This document shows, one piece after another, positions 1 through 12,850 of a stretch of DNA of 64,000 bases. This DNA comes from Otis tarda. Lineage: Eukaryota; Chordata; Aves; Otidiformes; Otididae. The stretch is taken from the NCBI GenBank assembly GCA_026413225.1, contig CM048557.1:64222987-64286986 (forward strand), given 5' to 3'. The notes beneath the pieces were generated by a model, which did not search any database, had not been told where the DNA came from, and was given only the letters and a program-made list of their open reading frames with translations. The stretch's first letter is position 1; every line of letters starts with the position of its first letter. A program made the position numbers and the translations under genes.

Positions 1-2817
1 TGATGGAGAAAGGGTGATAAAACCAGGATGTTAAGTGGAATAAAACATATCAGGAGCCGCACTCCAAGCAGGTGCTAAGTACGTAGTTGGCTTTTGGCAG
101 ATTTAAGTGGGATTGACTTAAAACAGGCATTTATGAAGTTACCTGCTGGGGACAGAGCTGTCAGATACCCGAGTTCCCTGCCTGGAGAGTGTCTGATCTC
201 TCCATGTGGTATGAAGGAATCTGAGTTCATGCTGAGGCTTTTCCTTCAGATAAATATCACTGTGCCTGTCTGATGCCTACAAAGAGGTCCTGGACAACCA
301 CCAGCTTGAACCCAGGAAAGGGCCTGGACCTGCACTTTGGAACGTGAACACGGTCTGCTCAGTGACATTCACTGCTTAAAATATACACGGAAACAGGGCA
401 GGACCTGGGAAGACAACTGGGAAAAGGAGTTAAATAAAAATGTAAGAAGTAATACAGACTGTACAGGAGTCTTCCCCCACCCAGGACAGTTTTATATGGC
501 TAATGGATCTGTGCCTTAGCATTAAATGCTTGGCATGGATAATGTTTTCAAACTGCTGGGAAAAGGCATCGTATCTAATCTAGTAAAAAAGCACATCACA
601 GTTAAGTCTAAATTTCCATTCCCTTAGCCCTGATCACCATTACTAGCTCCTTTTTTTTTTAATAGAAACTTTAGGAATATTTTTAATTAAATTCAAAAAG
701 AATCTTCTTCAAAAGCAGCTCAGCTAAAACTTTCTTTACTTCAAGTAATCCAGGCAAAAATAGAGAGACAAAACCTCAGAGGAAATTCAAGCTAAAAAAA
801 AAGAGAAATCACATATCAGGAAAATCAATTTCAAGAAGTCTTTCGCAGGCAATGTTTCTTATTCAGGAAACTGCTAGCAAAATTACTTCATTTTATTTAT
901 CCCAAGTGGAGGTTTCTCCTACGGGAAGTTTGAGCTAGACAGAAGGTGGCTGCATGAAAGAGTAGAGCTGGGAACTCCTCATTCCTCTAAAGCACAAACA
1001 CTTACAAAAAGCTATACCAAGTACTGAGCAGGGATTTAAAAAATATTTATTCTGACTCACGGAAATTTTGGGAACTCCCAAGTGTTCCCATCATACCTTG
1101 GGAGAAAATTAAGGCTCAATGTTTTTTGCTTGGGCAAAGAAAAGAAACCGTGACTAATGGCATGATGGATGTTCAGCTGGACTCTGGCAAGCTGAGGGAC
1201 AGGCACTGCTCTGCCAGCTCAGACTGAAGAGTTAATCCTGGCTCTTCTGTCATCTCTAATTGCTTTGAGGATTGAAGCGCCAGACATCTCCCCTCTTGGA
1301 GAAGATGTTCCACATTTCAATCAAACTTTGGGTAGAAGAGACAGGCAGGCTGATCCTCTGGGCTGGTTAGGGCATCCACCTGCAAAGCAGTCCGTATACA
1401 CTCCAGTGACCGCTAAATATTTCATGGCCAGTTAGACAGTGGAAGAGCTATAGCTTGCCATTTTCTGTAGGGTGAGCTAACAGAGCTGGTCACGGTGCTG
1501 TGTCTTGGTGAGGATGCTGAAACAAGGTTATTAGTTCTGATTTCATTTGTCCAGGGGGGATCTGAGCAGCCACAGCAAGACCTATTACTTATATACGTAG
1601 AGTATGTTCATTAAAAGGGTCACATTCTGCATAGTCGCTAAATATAGGGCAAGCTGTGTTATTCACATTGTATTTTCCGACAAAAACTGTGCTATATATT
1701 GGGGCCAATACAGTTGCTGCTGCTTGGTTTCAGTGCAACTAAGAACACTCTAAAAATAGAAACCAGTCAAAGAACCAAAACTCAACAGCAGCCTGCGTCA
1801 CTGCTGTGTATCTTCGAACCATAGCAATATGAGATGATAAATAAAAAAGAGAGAGAAAACCTCCAGGCCATAAAAACAGAGAAAAGGAATAAGTTTCTAA
1901 GCGGGAAAAAAACCCTCTCAAATGTTGCAATTTTAAATGAAAAACAACATAACATTAAGATTAGTGTTTTATTCATTCCGAAACATAGAGAAATACACCA
2001 AGAATGTAAAGAAAAAATATTGGGGCCAACAAAGTCTTCCCTCTAAAGAAGTATACGGAATTGTTTAGAGATTTGCACCATCTTACAGCTTGTGGACCAA
2101 GGATTCCCCACCCCAAAACCAGCATCAAACCCACAGCTTCTTTGAAGCTCTTGCCCATATTTTAGAAGGCTGTTCAGTTAAGGCTGGGATAGTGATGATC
2201 CCATGAATCACCTCACAAGCAGTTTCAGTATGGAATTACCTTTATTGTCAAAATCACACTCTCTGTTTCCAGCACAACTTTGACTTTCCTGTTCCACTTC
2301 TTTGGTAATTTCTCTAATTTGAGGACCATTCCCCTAGTCTCAGAGGCCACTCATGTACAGAGGTCATAAACTAAAACCACCTTCAAGCTCAGTCGCTGAA
2401 GGACACAATCCCAGGTCTGGAGGCATTTCTGTAGCTCTTTTCCAAGTTTTCCAGTCTCAGTTTTCAGGATGGCCACCGAACGGAACATGTTATTCCAGTG
2501 ATAGCCTTGCTAGTGCCTCCTCTCCTCATCTCCTAACCAACAGCACCTCGTCTCTGATACCCAGGGGTCACACCTGCCCTCATGTCTCACCTGTGACTCC
2601 ACAGCCACCTCTCTGGAATACCTGTCCCCACACACTCAGACGCCTGTTCCTGCACTAAGGCCACCCTGTCCCCCTGTTCTACCTCCTGAAGGTGGCTGCC
2701 CAGCCCAGGCGTTTGGTGAACTGGGCTGAGAAACAAATGAGACAGGAAAGAGACTGTGCAAGGCAAGACCCCAGCTTTTGGCAGCAATGTAGGCTTCAAT
2801 CAGCATATGAAATAACG

Positions 2818-2845
2818 TTTTCAGAGCATTTCAGTGCTCTGAAAA
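2818..2845. repeat. Perfect 11-bp inverted repeat (hairpin)
   Basis: The arms TTTTCAGAGCA (2818-2828) and TGCTCTGAAAA (2835-2845) are exact reverse complements around a 6-base loop. A second hairpin starts 4 bases downstream. Seen directly in sequence; function unknown. Confidence 0.85.
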
Positions 2846-2848
2846 AGA

Positions 2849-2872
2849 ATTAATTATTTAAAAATAATTAAT
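2849..2872. repeat. Perfect 10-bp AT-only inverted repeat
   Basis: The arms ATTAATTATT (2849-2858) and AATAATTAAT (2863-2872) are exact reverse complements around a 4-base loop. It contains two TAATTA homeodomain-type cores and lies directly beside the 2818-2845 hairpin. The composition is AT only, so chance is more plausible than for its neighbour. Confidence 0.75.
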
Positions 2873-4325
2873 ATTTTGTCTGCACGTGTTCAGTGATACT
2901 TGCACTCTCCAAGGATGAGTGCGAAGGTCTGCTCACTCTTCCACCCTTGCTGTTTATCGCACTCAGGCAGTCAGCAGGGTTGCTGCCCCAGCCAGCACAA
3001 ATTGATTATTTTTCTCCCTTTTAATGTTAACCTAACTGCTTAAAATAATGAGCACTTATTAACTCGCTAAATATTTGTTTAATGATGAGGGGGCAAGCAG
3101 GGAGTTGTTTTCACTTGCAGCCATGACTGTCTCTCTGGACATTATCCACGGTGCCATGAGCAGAACCCTTACTGCCTTCACCCCTGCATGGAAGTGGGGA
3201 GCCTTGCTGCAACGGGGGCAACTCTCTCTTTACTCTGCAATATGAATGCTAAATTTAAATGTCATCAAAATTACATCTCGGAACCTGAAGCTTTCTAAAC
3301 AAAGCTGCTCAGATTTCATCCCAGAAGAAGCTGCTGCTGAAAGATAGTGTTTACTTATTCACCTTCTTTTTAATAGCATTATGCACCTAACTCTTCAGAA
3401 AAGCTTTAGGAAAGATAAAGACCCTGATCACAGGTCCTAATTTATTATTCTTTATTTTCTTCTGCATTTTACATCTACCTTAAGAACATTACAATTTTTG
3501 TGTTAAAGTTAAGGAGGCCAGATTTGTGTCCCTTCAAGCAATTTAAATACAGAATGAAAGCAGTTGTGTTTAGCAAGCCCTGTAAATTAAAATTTCTTCT
3601 CAATTCCCACAGCTATTGCTAGGCTGCTACATGATAACAAAAAATCTTTTGTGGTTAGAAATAAATCAATAGAATTTCCATTGCCCAGGCTGAAACAAAT
3701 GCAAAAGCAGAATTAGTGGTAAGAATCACTGGCGTAACCGATTAAAAAGCCTTTGTGAGTGAATTAGACAAAAGCAAAAATATAGAGACCTTTCATGCAA
3801 CTCTCTCCTTGAGAGCTTCAGTAATTCTAGAGAAAGCGGGAACCCACTCTGGTCGATCGTTGTTTCAGCTCTGTGGAAACAACAGAACTGTCTCCTTGAC
3901 TCACCTCTCACTTTCATGATTTTCCCTGTCTCAGCTTTGGCATCAAACAAAACACAGGAGAGTATTTTTTTACCTAAATTGCTTGAGAGCAAAAGTTTCA
4001 CTAATTTTCAGTGTATCAACTGTCACCCAAGACACCAAGCTGCTTTTGAAAGTCATAGAGTGCACATCTATGTTTTTTATGATGGGATTTTCAGCTGTAT
4101 AGACTCAGATAACAGCTCAATGTCTCAGAAGGAAGCAGCTCACTCAATTTGCCAGTGACCATTTCTAAGGCTGCTGTTAGGCTTATAAATAAAACTAGTG
4201 AGGTTTTCAAATGTCAGCACAGATTCGTCACCAAAAGTTAAGCTCACATTTCTCGTTGATAACTCTATATGTACAAGACAAACGTAAAATAAAATTAAAA
4301 CTCAAAGAACAGCTGTCCCCACACG

Positions 4326-4505
4326 TCATAGAATCATAGAATGGTTTGGGTTGGAAGGGACCTTTGAAGGTCATCTACCCCCCTGCAAGGAGCAGGGACA
4401 TCTCCAACCAGATCAGGTTGCTCAGAGCCTCACCCAACCTGGCCTTGAATGTTTTCAGGGATGGGGCATCCACCACCTCTCTGGGCAACCTGTCCCAGTG
4501 TTCTA
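4326..4505 (-). mobile_element. CR1 LINE 3' fragment, copy A
   Basis: On the plus strand it opens with TCATAGAATCATAGAATGG, the reverse of the octamer-type CR1 3' terminus. The typical tail follows: GGAGCAGGGACATCTCCAAC, then the CTCAGAGCC and GGGCAACCTG segments. The element therefore lies on the minus strand and is 5'-truncated at about 4505, in the usual CR1 manner. It spans the 3' untranslated tail and the very end of ORF2. The long plus-strand open frame over this region (4351-4938) is an antisense artefact of CR1 sequence, not a gene. A second CR1 piece in the same orientation follows 135 bases later and repeats part of this one. Confidence 0.95.
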
Positions 4506-4640
4506 CTTAGATCTTATTAGGTCAAACTCTGGTCTGTTTGTATTCCCCACTGATGCTCCACATCTGAAGCATGCAAGCACACACAAAGCCAGTGCTGTTC
4601 CAGGCCATGCAACAGTGCTGATTCAAAGGAAATGTTTTCT

Positions 4641-4752
4641 GCTCAGAGCCGCATCCAGCCTGGCCTTGAATGTTTCCAGGGATGGGGCATCCACCACCTC
4701 CATGGGCAACCTGTGCCAGTGTTCCACCACCCTCAGTGTAAAAAAAAATTTA
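4641..4752 (-). mobile_element. CR1 LINE internal fragment, copy B
   Basis: This piece restarts at GCTCAGAGCC and repeats, at roughly nine in ten identical bases, the GGGATGGGGCATCCACCACC and GGGCAACCTG segments already present in copy A. It then continues slightly further toward the CR1 5' side (CACCCTCAGTGTAAA). It lacks the 3' octamer end that self-primed CR1 insertions normally keep. That suggests either an older insertion whose 3' end was lost, or a local duplication of the same element with 135 bases of unrelated sequence between the copies. Confidence 0.9.
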
Positions 4753-5718
4753 TGCCACAATACTGAGGAATGCAGCATGAATGCACTCCCCTGCATCCAC
4801 TGGCATGCTTTCAGGGTACGGAGATATATCTATTCACATGATAACATACATCTATACGACATGGTGACAAATTATAGCATCCTTTTCCTTTATTTCTTAT
4901 GCTCCCTTACCTCGGGTTGTGTCTTCTTACATATATAACACCAAGCACAAGGAAACCTAAAAGAGTTTCTAAAAGTGTTTCTTTAGCAACCCTATGCAGT
5001 ACCAGCACGTTCCTATTCACAGAGCTTCCATATCAAGGTATTAAAAAGGTAAGGAAAATCTGAAGTGTTTCTTAAACATCCCTTCTCCAGTATCACTCAG
5101 CAAAACACAACCAAGAAACCGCATTGCTGTAGGACTGAAGAATGCAAAATATATTAAACAAACGAGGGATCAATGGAGGGAAAGGACAAGGTATTGCCTA
5201 ACAAATCACTGAAAGCCCAGTGGTCCAGTGGGAGACACTGGATTAAGTGTCATTTATAAATATGGGCTTAAGTGCAGAGGCGGACCCATTTTGTTCCCTG
5301 AGCTAGAAAAGTATGGGTCTAACTTCAAATGTGAAATTTTATATGAAGATACTTTATTGAAGATATATTATGATCCTGATTATAAATTCCCCAGGCTCTC
5401 TTGGGGCCAATTTATAAAGGTTTATGTGCAAGTGTAATGATGGGAGACGAGAACACAAGGTTCTTTAATAGGCAAAGAAAACCTGACCAGAGTACTATGA
5501 TCAGATGACTCCATCAGTACCAAAGACAAAAAATCTGTCGAGCTTGGAGCCAGCAGATCTTAGAGAGATGTCTCAAGAAAAGTCACATTTTACAGCTATC
5601 TTACGCACTGCAGCAGACAGCTTGTTACTGAAGTTGATCAAAACATTTTCAGCAGAAATTGATGCAATGAGAATTTCTTGGTTCTTTTGGTTTGCTTTGG
5701 GTTTTTGACCCCCTTTCT

Positions 5719-5760
5719 CCCCCCCCGCCCCAAAAAAAAAAAAAAGAAAAGAAAAGAGGG
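5719..5760. repeat. C-run abutting poly(A)/GAAA tract
   Basis: A cytosine-rich run broken by a single G (5719-5731) passes directly into A14 and then GAAAAG units to about 5757. Such tracts are slippage-prone. Confidence 0.85.
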
Positions 5761-8700
5761 ATTCTGGTTGTCTTGAATAATTGCAACTTGCTAGAGAAAA
5801 TAGAAAACCAAAGCACTTGGATTTTGAAAGGTTCTCAGATTTTAGCGAAAAAAAAAAAAAAATGACATGTGACTGGCATGATGTTGAAATGTCACATACT
5901 CTCTCCATCTCTCTGGGCTGGATTTCCTATGGGAAGCAAAGAGACAGAATTCAGGAGGCTCAGCGAGGTGCTTTGGGAGGAGAGGGGGTCAGGAAGCCTT
6001 GAGGGAGAACAGATGCACAAGGCGTTGAATGAGAGCTCCCACATTGTGCTTCAGCAGCATTTCTAACCACACCAGGAGAAGGAAGTGAGGGTGTGTTTGG
6101 GTTTTTTTTAGACAGGAAGAAATAAATAGCCAAAAACTTAACAGTTTCTAGTTATATTGGCTGAAAAGTCAAAAATCTTCCACAGGGAAACCTTCCACTC
6201 CTTCTCTGATCCCCCATCACATTAGTTTGATCAGGTTTTCTGGGTACTGGCATGCTGGTGCAGTGTTTCTTTTTAGGGAAAGAGAGGAAACTGTAGTCTG
6301 TCATATCTGAGGGAACTAGGTTAGAGACAAGAGACAGATGACAAGGGTGGCTGGGCATGGTGTTGGCAGGGTGTCGAGGGGAGCTGAGTGGGGGTGGGAG
6401 CCATCTGCCTTGAGAAGGAGGTTGCTGAGATGAAGGTAAAGGGGGTGGCAGAAGGACAACAAGTTTGTACTGCGTTTCCGAAATACTTTTGGTTTAAGAT
6501 TGAGAGTAGGGTGAATGTGGACCCATTTGTAATGCACACATAGGGAAGTTATTAGTGATGCTCATTATGAGCTTATTTTCATTGAACAAAAGGCAGGTGA
6601 ATCACACTCAGGAAGCCAACATTTGCCTTGCCTCATAAGGGTATGACAATATTGAATTGACCTGCAGGGAAGTGAATTTCAGCTACAAAAAAGCTTAAAG
6701 TAGATGGATGATTCATGCTTCTTCTAGGTATACATGCCAGAGGGTCCAATCATAGGAATCTGAATGGCAACCAAAGATTCCTTCCCAGGTTTAAGTTATC
6801 CTTTCCCAGCGTGCATTATTCATCCCAGTACAAGCGGCTTCAGAGAAAAAAAGCATCTGTGTCTGCGTCTACAACCCTAAACGGGAAGGCTAGGTTTTTT
6901 GGCCTTACAGAGTAGTTGTTTATGTTCATGAAAAAAGGCATACATTCCTGGTTCACACCAGCCTAGGTAAATGCTAAGCAAGGACCTCCAGCCAGGCAGC
7001 AGAGAACATAAGGTTGTTCTCTTATGTTACCAGCAGTAACATAAGCTTGAAGAAAGAAAAGCTATAGACCATGCAGAAACAAGAGCAGGGTGAAGAGAAA
7101 ACCAAAATCCCTTAAATAATCTATAAAGAAAGTGGCATTGCCTGTGCGTGTTCAAAATATTCAACTGAATATTAGTGTTCTAATATGAAACTGAGAAATT
7201 AGTGTCAGGCAAAGCAATAAAACATGAAGCTTCAGGACACTCTGCACTTTCAAAAAATGACAACTCTTGGTCAGGAGCTTAGTAGTGTTGTGAGATGAGA
7301 CCAGGTAAACCAAAGTTCTCAGGTAGGCTTGTGAGAGCCTTTTCTAACTGGTGAAAAAAAAGAGGAAAAATTCAAAAACGTCACGTTTTATAAGAACTTG
7401 AAGCAAAATACTTCCCTTCTTACAGAAAGAAAAATTGAAAATCACCAAGAAAGCTAGAAAGGTAGAAGATAAATAAGAAGGGGCTTATCAGCTACTTTCC
7501 CTCTGCATCTTGGCAGATCTTGTTCCAGCCTTCAGAATTTGCTTTGGCCAGCTCAAGGGCCTTCTCAGTCACAAAAACTCTGTGAATTCCCGTTAATTCC
7601 AAGGAAGCTTTTGGTCTCCATCCTTTGTGAGGTCTATCTCTTCTCAGACTCTTCTCTGTAGTGCTTACATTGTCGTTCTCCTCTTATCACCTGCATCTTG
7701 AAAATGTCCCCCCTTGATCAGGCTCCACTGTCCCCCAAGCACGAAGTAGTCTCCTTTCCTCCAGAGCTGCCACTCAAGGACATGATTCAGAAGGACAAAA
7801 CGTACAGACCAAACCCAGTCCCGTCAGACACTGCCCCTTGCATGCTTGCAATACAGCTGCCTGTAAATTAGCAATTTTGGGGCTCCCCTGTTTCCATACC
7901 TAAACCTCCGGGCAGAAATGTGTGTTCGTGAGCCATGAAATACCTAGGGACACATCTACTGTTCAGGCGCTTCACAAAGCCTCTAAGACTGAACCTGGAA
8001 GCTGTGTCACTCATCTTCATGGGTAAAGAGCACTGATAAAGACAGGTCTTCCGGAAAATTTTCTGGAAATGTGGCCACAAAAATAAAGATTTGCCTATTT
8101 CTCCTCCTCAGGATAAATAGATGGGAAGGATGGGAAAGGTTGAGTTTGACACTCTGAGTCTGTCTGGTTTACCGCCATGCTTCTCGCACATCAGAGGTCT
8201 CTGACACAGACAGGGTACAGACAGAGTCCTAACTCCTGGCAGTGGAATCTCAGTCCCTCCTCTCCCTTCTGCTTCTCTAAAGAAAATGTCATTATAAACA
8301 ACCCATCTCTACGGTACACTGTAGTTGTAAATGCAGTGTTTTGTCAAAATGTTCAAAATTAACTATATTTGTGAACTTGAAATCAGCATAACGTTCAAGT
8401 ATATGCTGAAATCTTACTGAGGTCAAACTACTTGGTACAGCCTACTCTGTTGCATTAAGTATCTTAAGCATTTGCATGAAACAAAGTTAGACTAAAGGTG
8501 ACAAGTTTGCATATGTGACAACTCATTTCCCCTATTCCCACAATCCATGAAGTTCCTTCCCATTTGGAATTCAGGATTCATTATTTTAAACAGATCTGAC
8601 CCTTCAGCTCAAGGGAAAGGCCAAGCAAGGTTGGTACAGGTGGCAGATGTGGAACATCCCCTCTTCTTTACAGTAGTAATTTTCACATGTGAGTTCACAT

Positions 8701-9415
8701 GTATGGTTTTATTTTCATATACACTAAATTGAATAACAAACATTTGGGTTATCTCAGTATTAGAACAATGAACCTGGTTCTACTTTTTTTTCAGAATCTG
8801 AAAATACTGAAGGGGAGAAATAACTGGAAATCTTATCAAATCCCCAAAACCCAAATAAATCTAGGATACAATCCATTAAAAATTATCTTTGCTCTGCTGA
8901 GCACTCACAGTGATTCCAGGACACCTGCTGGATAAACCCATGGTGGATGGGAGGTCCATGTGGAAAAGAGAAGCTAATCGCTATCACGAAGACAAACACA
9001 AAATTTCATTATGGGGATGAATCCACATACCTAGTGCGTAACCAACCCTCCTGCAGTCAGGCTGAGTGGAAAGTGAGAGTATCCGTGTATGATGTCCTGG
9101 AAATATTTTGGCATGCTATAGCACAATGGCCCGTTCCAACCACCACCACCAGCAAAGCCACTGAAGCACAAGAGATGCCTGGGATGCCAGCCTTGCCTGG
9201 GACTCCTGCTCCCCAAGGGCCCACCCTATCTCCTCGTTTGGGCTGTTAATTGTTCAACACAGAAGGCTCCCACACGAGTCCCAGGGGACGCAAGGGCACA
9301 TCTGTGAGTGACGTCAGTGCTCCAGAAATGGAATGCATTCAGGTAAATCGTTTGATCAACACTTGAAGAAATGAACACTTCCTCTAGCATAAAAGAAACC
9401 AATTAAAAAGGAAAA

Positions 9416-9449
9416 GAAAAAATTTGTCAGGTGAAAAAATTTGTCAGGT
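9416..9449. repeat. Exact 17-bp tandem duplication, two copies
   Basis: The unit GAAAAAATTTGTCAGGT occurs at 9416-9432 and again, identically, at 9433-9449. Exact identity suggests a fairly recent slippage or template-switch event. Confidence 0.9.
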
Positions 9450-9558
9450 AGCAGAAGTCAACGATTAATTCAACTAACTCTAAACAATTCTATTATTTAG
9501 TCTCCCCATATCCTACTAATCTGAACTTCTTTCCCCCACCTCCCAAGAAACCCTGTGC

Positions 9559-9577
9559 AAAAAAAAAAAAAAAAAAA
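9559..9577 (+). repeat. Poly(A) tract, 19 bases
   Basis: An uninterrupted A19. Nothing upstream looks like a processed transcript or SINE, so I treat it as simple sequence rather than the tail of a retrocopy. Confidence 0.85.
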
Positions 9578-12126
9578 GCAGAGGAATGATGAATTTTTTA
9601 GCATGAGACAGTCTGACCTTGTACTCCATTAAGCAGAGTGTTTCCATAGTTTCTATGTAATTTGTCATGGATGAGTTCACCTGTGTACCGAACAAACTCT
9701 TTATATTGCCAGACCTATATGGAAAATAAAATCTGAATTTTTGCTGTTTAATGAAAATATAAAATCTACAGCGAAACTTTAAAAAACAAACATTCATATT
9801 GTCTGTAGAAGGCCAAAACTCATTATATTTTTAGGCCTGTCTCTGTGAACTTGTAGGTCTTTTCATCAAAGAAACAGACACTGTGGCACCCATAGCATTT
9901 CTGTGGGTGTGCATAAAGCAGAAATGCCTTAGGACAAATCCCGGATTCTCTGCAATCCACTGCAGCTCGGCAAGGTCGGGTATCCCATCCCACTGAGACA
10001 CGTCAGATGGCTGGAGCAAACCAACAGAGAAATGGGGCAGCAATGTGGGTTTGCTCGGGTGAGGCGATGCAGGCAGGCAGAGTACTTGCCCTTGCATTTG
10101 CTTTGGTGATAGGGATGACTGATCTGATAAACTGTGGTATGCTGCACTTGACAGCATCAGCCAGCAGTGATCCAGAGATGTAGCAGGAGGATTAGAGAGT
10201 GGCTTTGGGATGAGGGTTTTTTTTTTTCCTCAGCTAAGTGCAAATGAGAGAGGCTGGCAACAAGGATAAAATGTTAATTTAAGAACTTTTCACTCTCTTG
10301 GCCACTAGAAAGGATTAATACAGTTTCCCGAAAAGGTTTTTTTCTAAATCAGCCAAAGGATTTAGCTGTGAAAAAATAAAAAAGAAAAATGTTTTGATTT
10401 AAAATAAAGCATCTTTCTGGATGCCACAGTCCACACTTCAAGAGGGATGTTAGGGTTTTCTCCCCTTAATTTGCTGAAGGAGAGTAGTTCATGGTGAAAT
10501 ACAGCTAAACAGCAAGAGGAACAGAAAAAATGTTTTTGTGCAACCAGTTTCACACATCCAGATGTGTTCTTGCCCGTCTCCATATGTAAAACACATGAAT
10601 GATCTTGCCTGAGCAGCCTCTCAGAAAGTACCCTTGAGCACTGAGCGCTCCCAAATTTGGGAGTTTCAAAGAAAAGACTGGATCCTTTGTGTAAAGATAA
10701 CAGACGAACAGATTGTGCCACTTTTTCTTAATATAGTACTAGCTGATTTAAAAGATTAAAAGAAGTATTTCTACCTTAGGACAGTTCCTCAGGCAATGTA
10801 AAATGTCTTCATTCCATTGATTTCAAAAGGGCAACAGCCATTTAATCAGACAAAGATCGGTATAGGGAATAACGCTGCAGGACCCCCAGGTAGGTGTTTA
10901 GTTGGAAAGGTCCAACCAGGGAGCCAACACCATTTGCAAAAGTGATAAACAAGAAATTGCTATTCTTATGACTGAGAAAGAATAGGTGTGACTGCTTTCT
11001 CATCCCAAACCTGTTCTGTAGGGACAAGCAGTAGCTAATTTTCTGCTGTCCTTGAGAAATGAGTGCTTCCTCTACTAATTCATGGGCAAAAGCTACTGTA
11101 ACTTAGGTGTTTATTGGCACTCTTGAGAAAAAAACAAAATGAAACAACAACAACAAAACACCAACACAAAACGGTCTGTAAAGAGCAAGCCATACAAAGT
11201 TTCATTCGTGTGAAGAATATTTCCCCACCTGCAAATTGTAAAACCTTATCACCACTTTCGATGTGATGAAGTTACATTGGTGAAATAAATCTGCAGTGTG
11301 AGTGTGTGCATGTGCGTGCCTCTCTAACTTTACCGTGGTTTTAGGTACTGCGTACCATGGTGGGGAATTGATTGATATCAGTGACATTAACTCAATTCTA
11401 CATCAGCATGAAGTCGTCAATCTTCTGGCATTCTTAAAAAAAAAAGCTTGAATAATGTTCTCTTGATGTTCTGTAGAGCTTCTCCTTTCTGATGTTACGT
11501 ATTATTGCTGCCACTTCTTCCAAAATTGTAAAGATTTTTATTGTTTACAAAGTGAATTATGCTTTCATATCTTTTGCCTTACTGTTTTCCCAATTGCTTA
11601 GCAACAAGTCTCCACAAAGTGAAAATCCAGAGCACTCTTTCTTTCATGTTGTACATCAGCAGCATCTCTGGTACAAGAGTGACCTCAGACAGCTTGACAC
11701 CCAGGATGCATTTGGTCCATTACGTTAATCCTGATGTTCTGTAAAGACTCTATATACGTTAATATTTAAATATTGCCTTTCTGGATCTGTAACTGTTCTA
11801 GTCCTGAGGCTACAGCTTTATAAACACTATCTTCCACATTCAACATTTTAAAAACTGCTACTCATTTCCAGTTTTTCCTTTTCAAGAGAAATCAGGCCAA
11901 TCTCAGAACTTGAGAGAAGTCAAATTTGTGCTAGGTTGAAAAAACACCTGTAGTTACTGATCCAACAAGTCAATATATGCAACAGTAGAAACAAACTTCT
12001 GTAGCTGTGACCAATATACAGTATCTACAAAACTAGCGCTACTGTTGTTATTATTTTAGACTCAAACAGCTACAGTGATGCCCACCATGCAAAAAACATT
12101 TATTTGTACCTTGACAGCTACATATC

Positions 12127-12145
12127 TTTTTTTTTTTTTTTTTTT
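12127..12145. repeat. Poly(T) tract, 19 bases
   Basis: An uninterrupted T19. On the minus strand it would read as poly(A), but no recognisable retrocopy lies beside it. Confidence 0.85.
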
Positions 12146-12850
12146 GGCTTAGATTGAGTCCAATGTCCTAAACTGACTATTGTTATATGCTAGATAGAAG
12201 ACCAACAGATAATAAACCTCTTCTATGTAGGTATAGCATGCTCCAAAAAATATCTGAATGGGGAAAGACAGACTAGGTGATGACAATGTATGAGAAGTAT
12301 GGCTAACAAACAGAGAAAATATCCCAACATGTGAAAACAAATTCACTTGTCTCAAAACAACACAGAGGGTCAAACTGGAACATCAAGGAGGTGCCAGTCC
12401 TACATTGCCAAGGGAAAAGCACTGCATTACCTAATATTATTTTCTGTCTTTAATTTTAATGAACATCAAGCTGCTATATTCAACGAAATGCATTCCTAAG
12501 TGGAAAGGTTAAATAGGTTTAGAGACTTATATTGGTTTTAGAGTGCACTGAGTCAGATTACTTCCAATAGAGGTTAGTGTAGCTTAATCAATCTTTAATA
12601 TAATTCAGGAGATGCTCAACAAATACATAGTGTGTACACAGGCCAGAACACCTACGCATTGGTTTAACGAGTTTGCCAGTGGCTGGAAGTTATAACAGTA
12701 GCCTGCTATGATGTTTTGGTTTAGTGGAAGGGTTCTACTATTCAGGTGACTAAGACCCGAAGTTTTCATGCTGAAGCCCCCTACCCCTACTGCCCTGACT
12801 CCTTTCTATATGCAACACTGCTTCGGTACACCCCCGTGCACTATGGAAAA

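Larger units (their letters stand above)
1..4325. other. Unique AT-rich non-coding stretch
   Basis: No recognisable gene or transposon is visible here. Open frames are short (100 codons or fewer) and translate to low-complexity or unrelated sequence. The stretch around 2990-3100 is AT-rich with repeated homeodomain-type cores (TTAATG, TAATGAG, ATTAAC, TTTAATGATG) and could be a regulatory element. Two hairpins near 2.82-2.87 kb are listed separately. The stretch ends where the first CR1 piece begins. Confidence 0.6.
4753..12850. other. Unique non-coding stretch between CR1 copies
   Basis: Eight kilobases with no recognisable gene. Open frames stay at or below about 120 codons, change strand and frame, and match no family I know. 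The stretch holds homopolymer tracts (A15 at 5848, A19 at 9559, T19 at 12127), a C-run abutting an A-run at 5.72 kb, a short (AAC)n run near 11143, an imperfect TG-rich run near 11296-11319 and a 17-bp tandem duplication at 9416. No ancient element is recognisable by eye, though old, heavily diverged ones could be missed. Confidence 0.6.

Noticed and set aside
4351-4938. 195-codon plus-strand open frame
   Set aside because: Over most of its length it is antisense translation of the two CR1 fragments and the spacer between them.
8947-9249. 100-codon frame with a Pro/Gly-rich end, considered as collagen-like
   Set aside because: There is no regular Gly-X-Y periodicity and no splice context, so chance is likelier.
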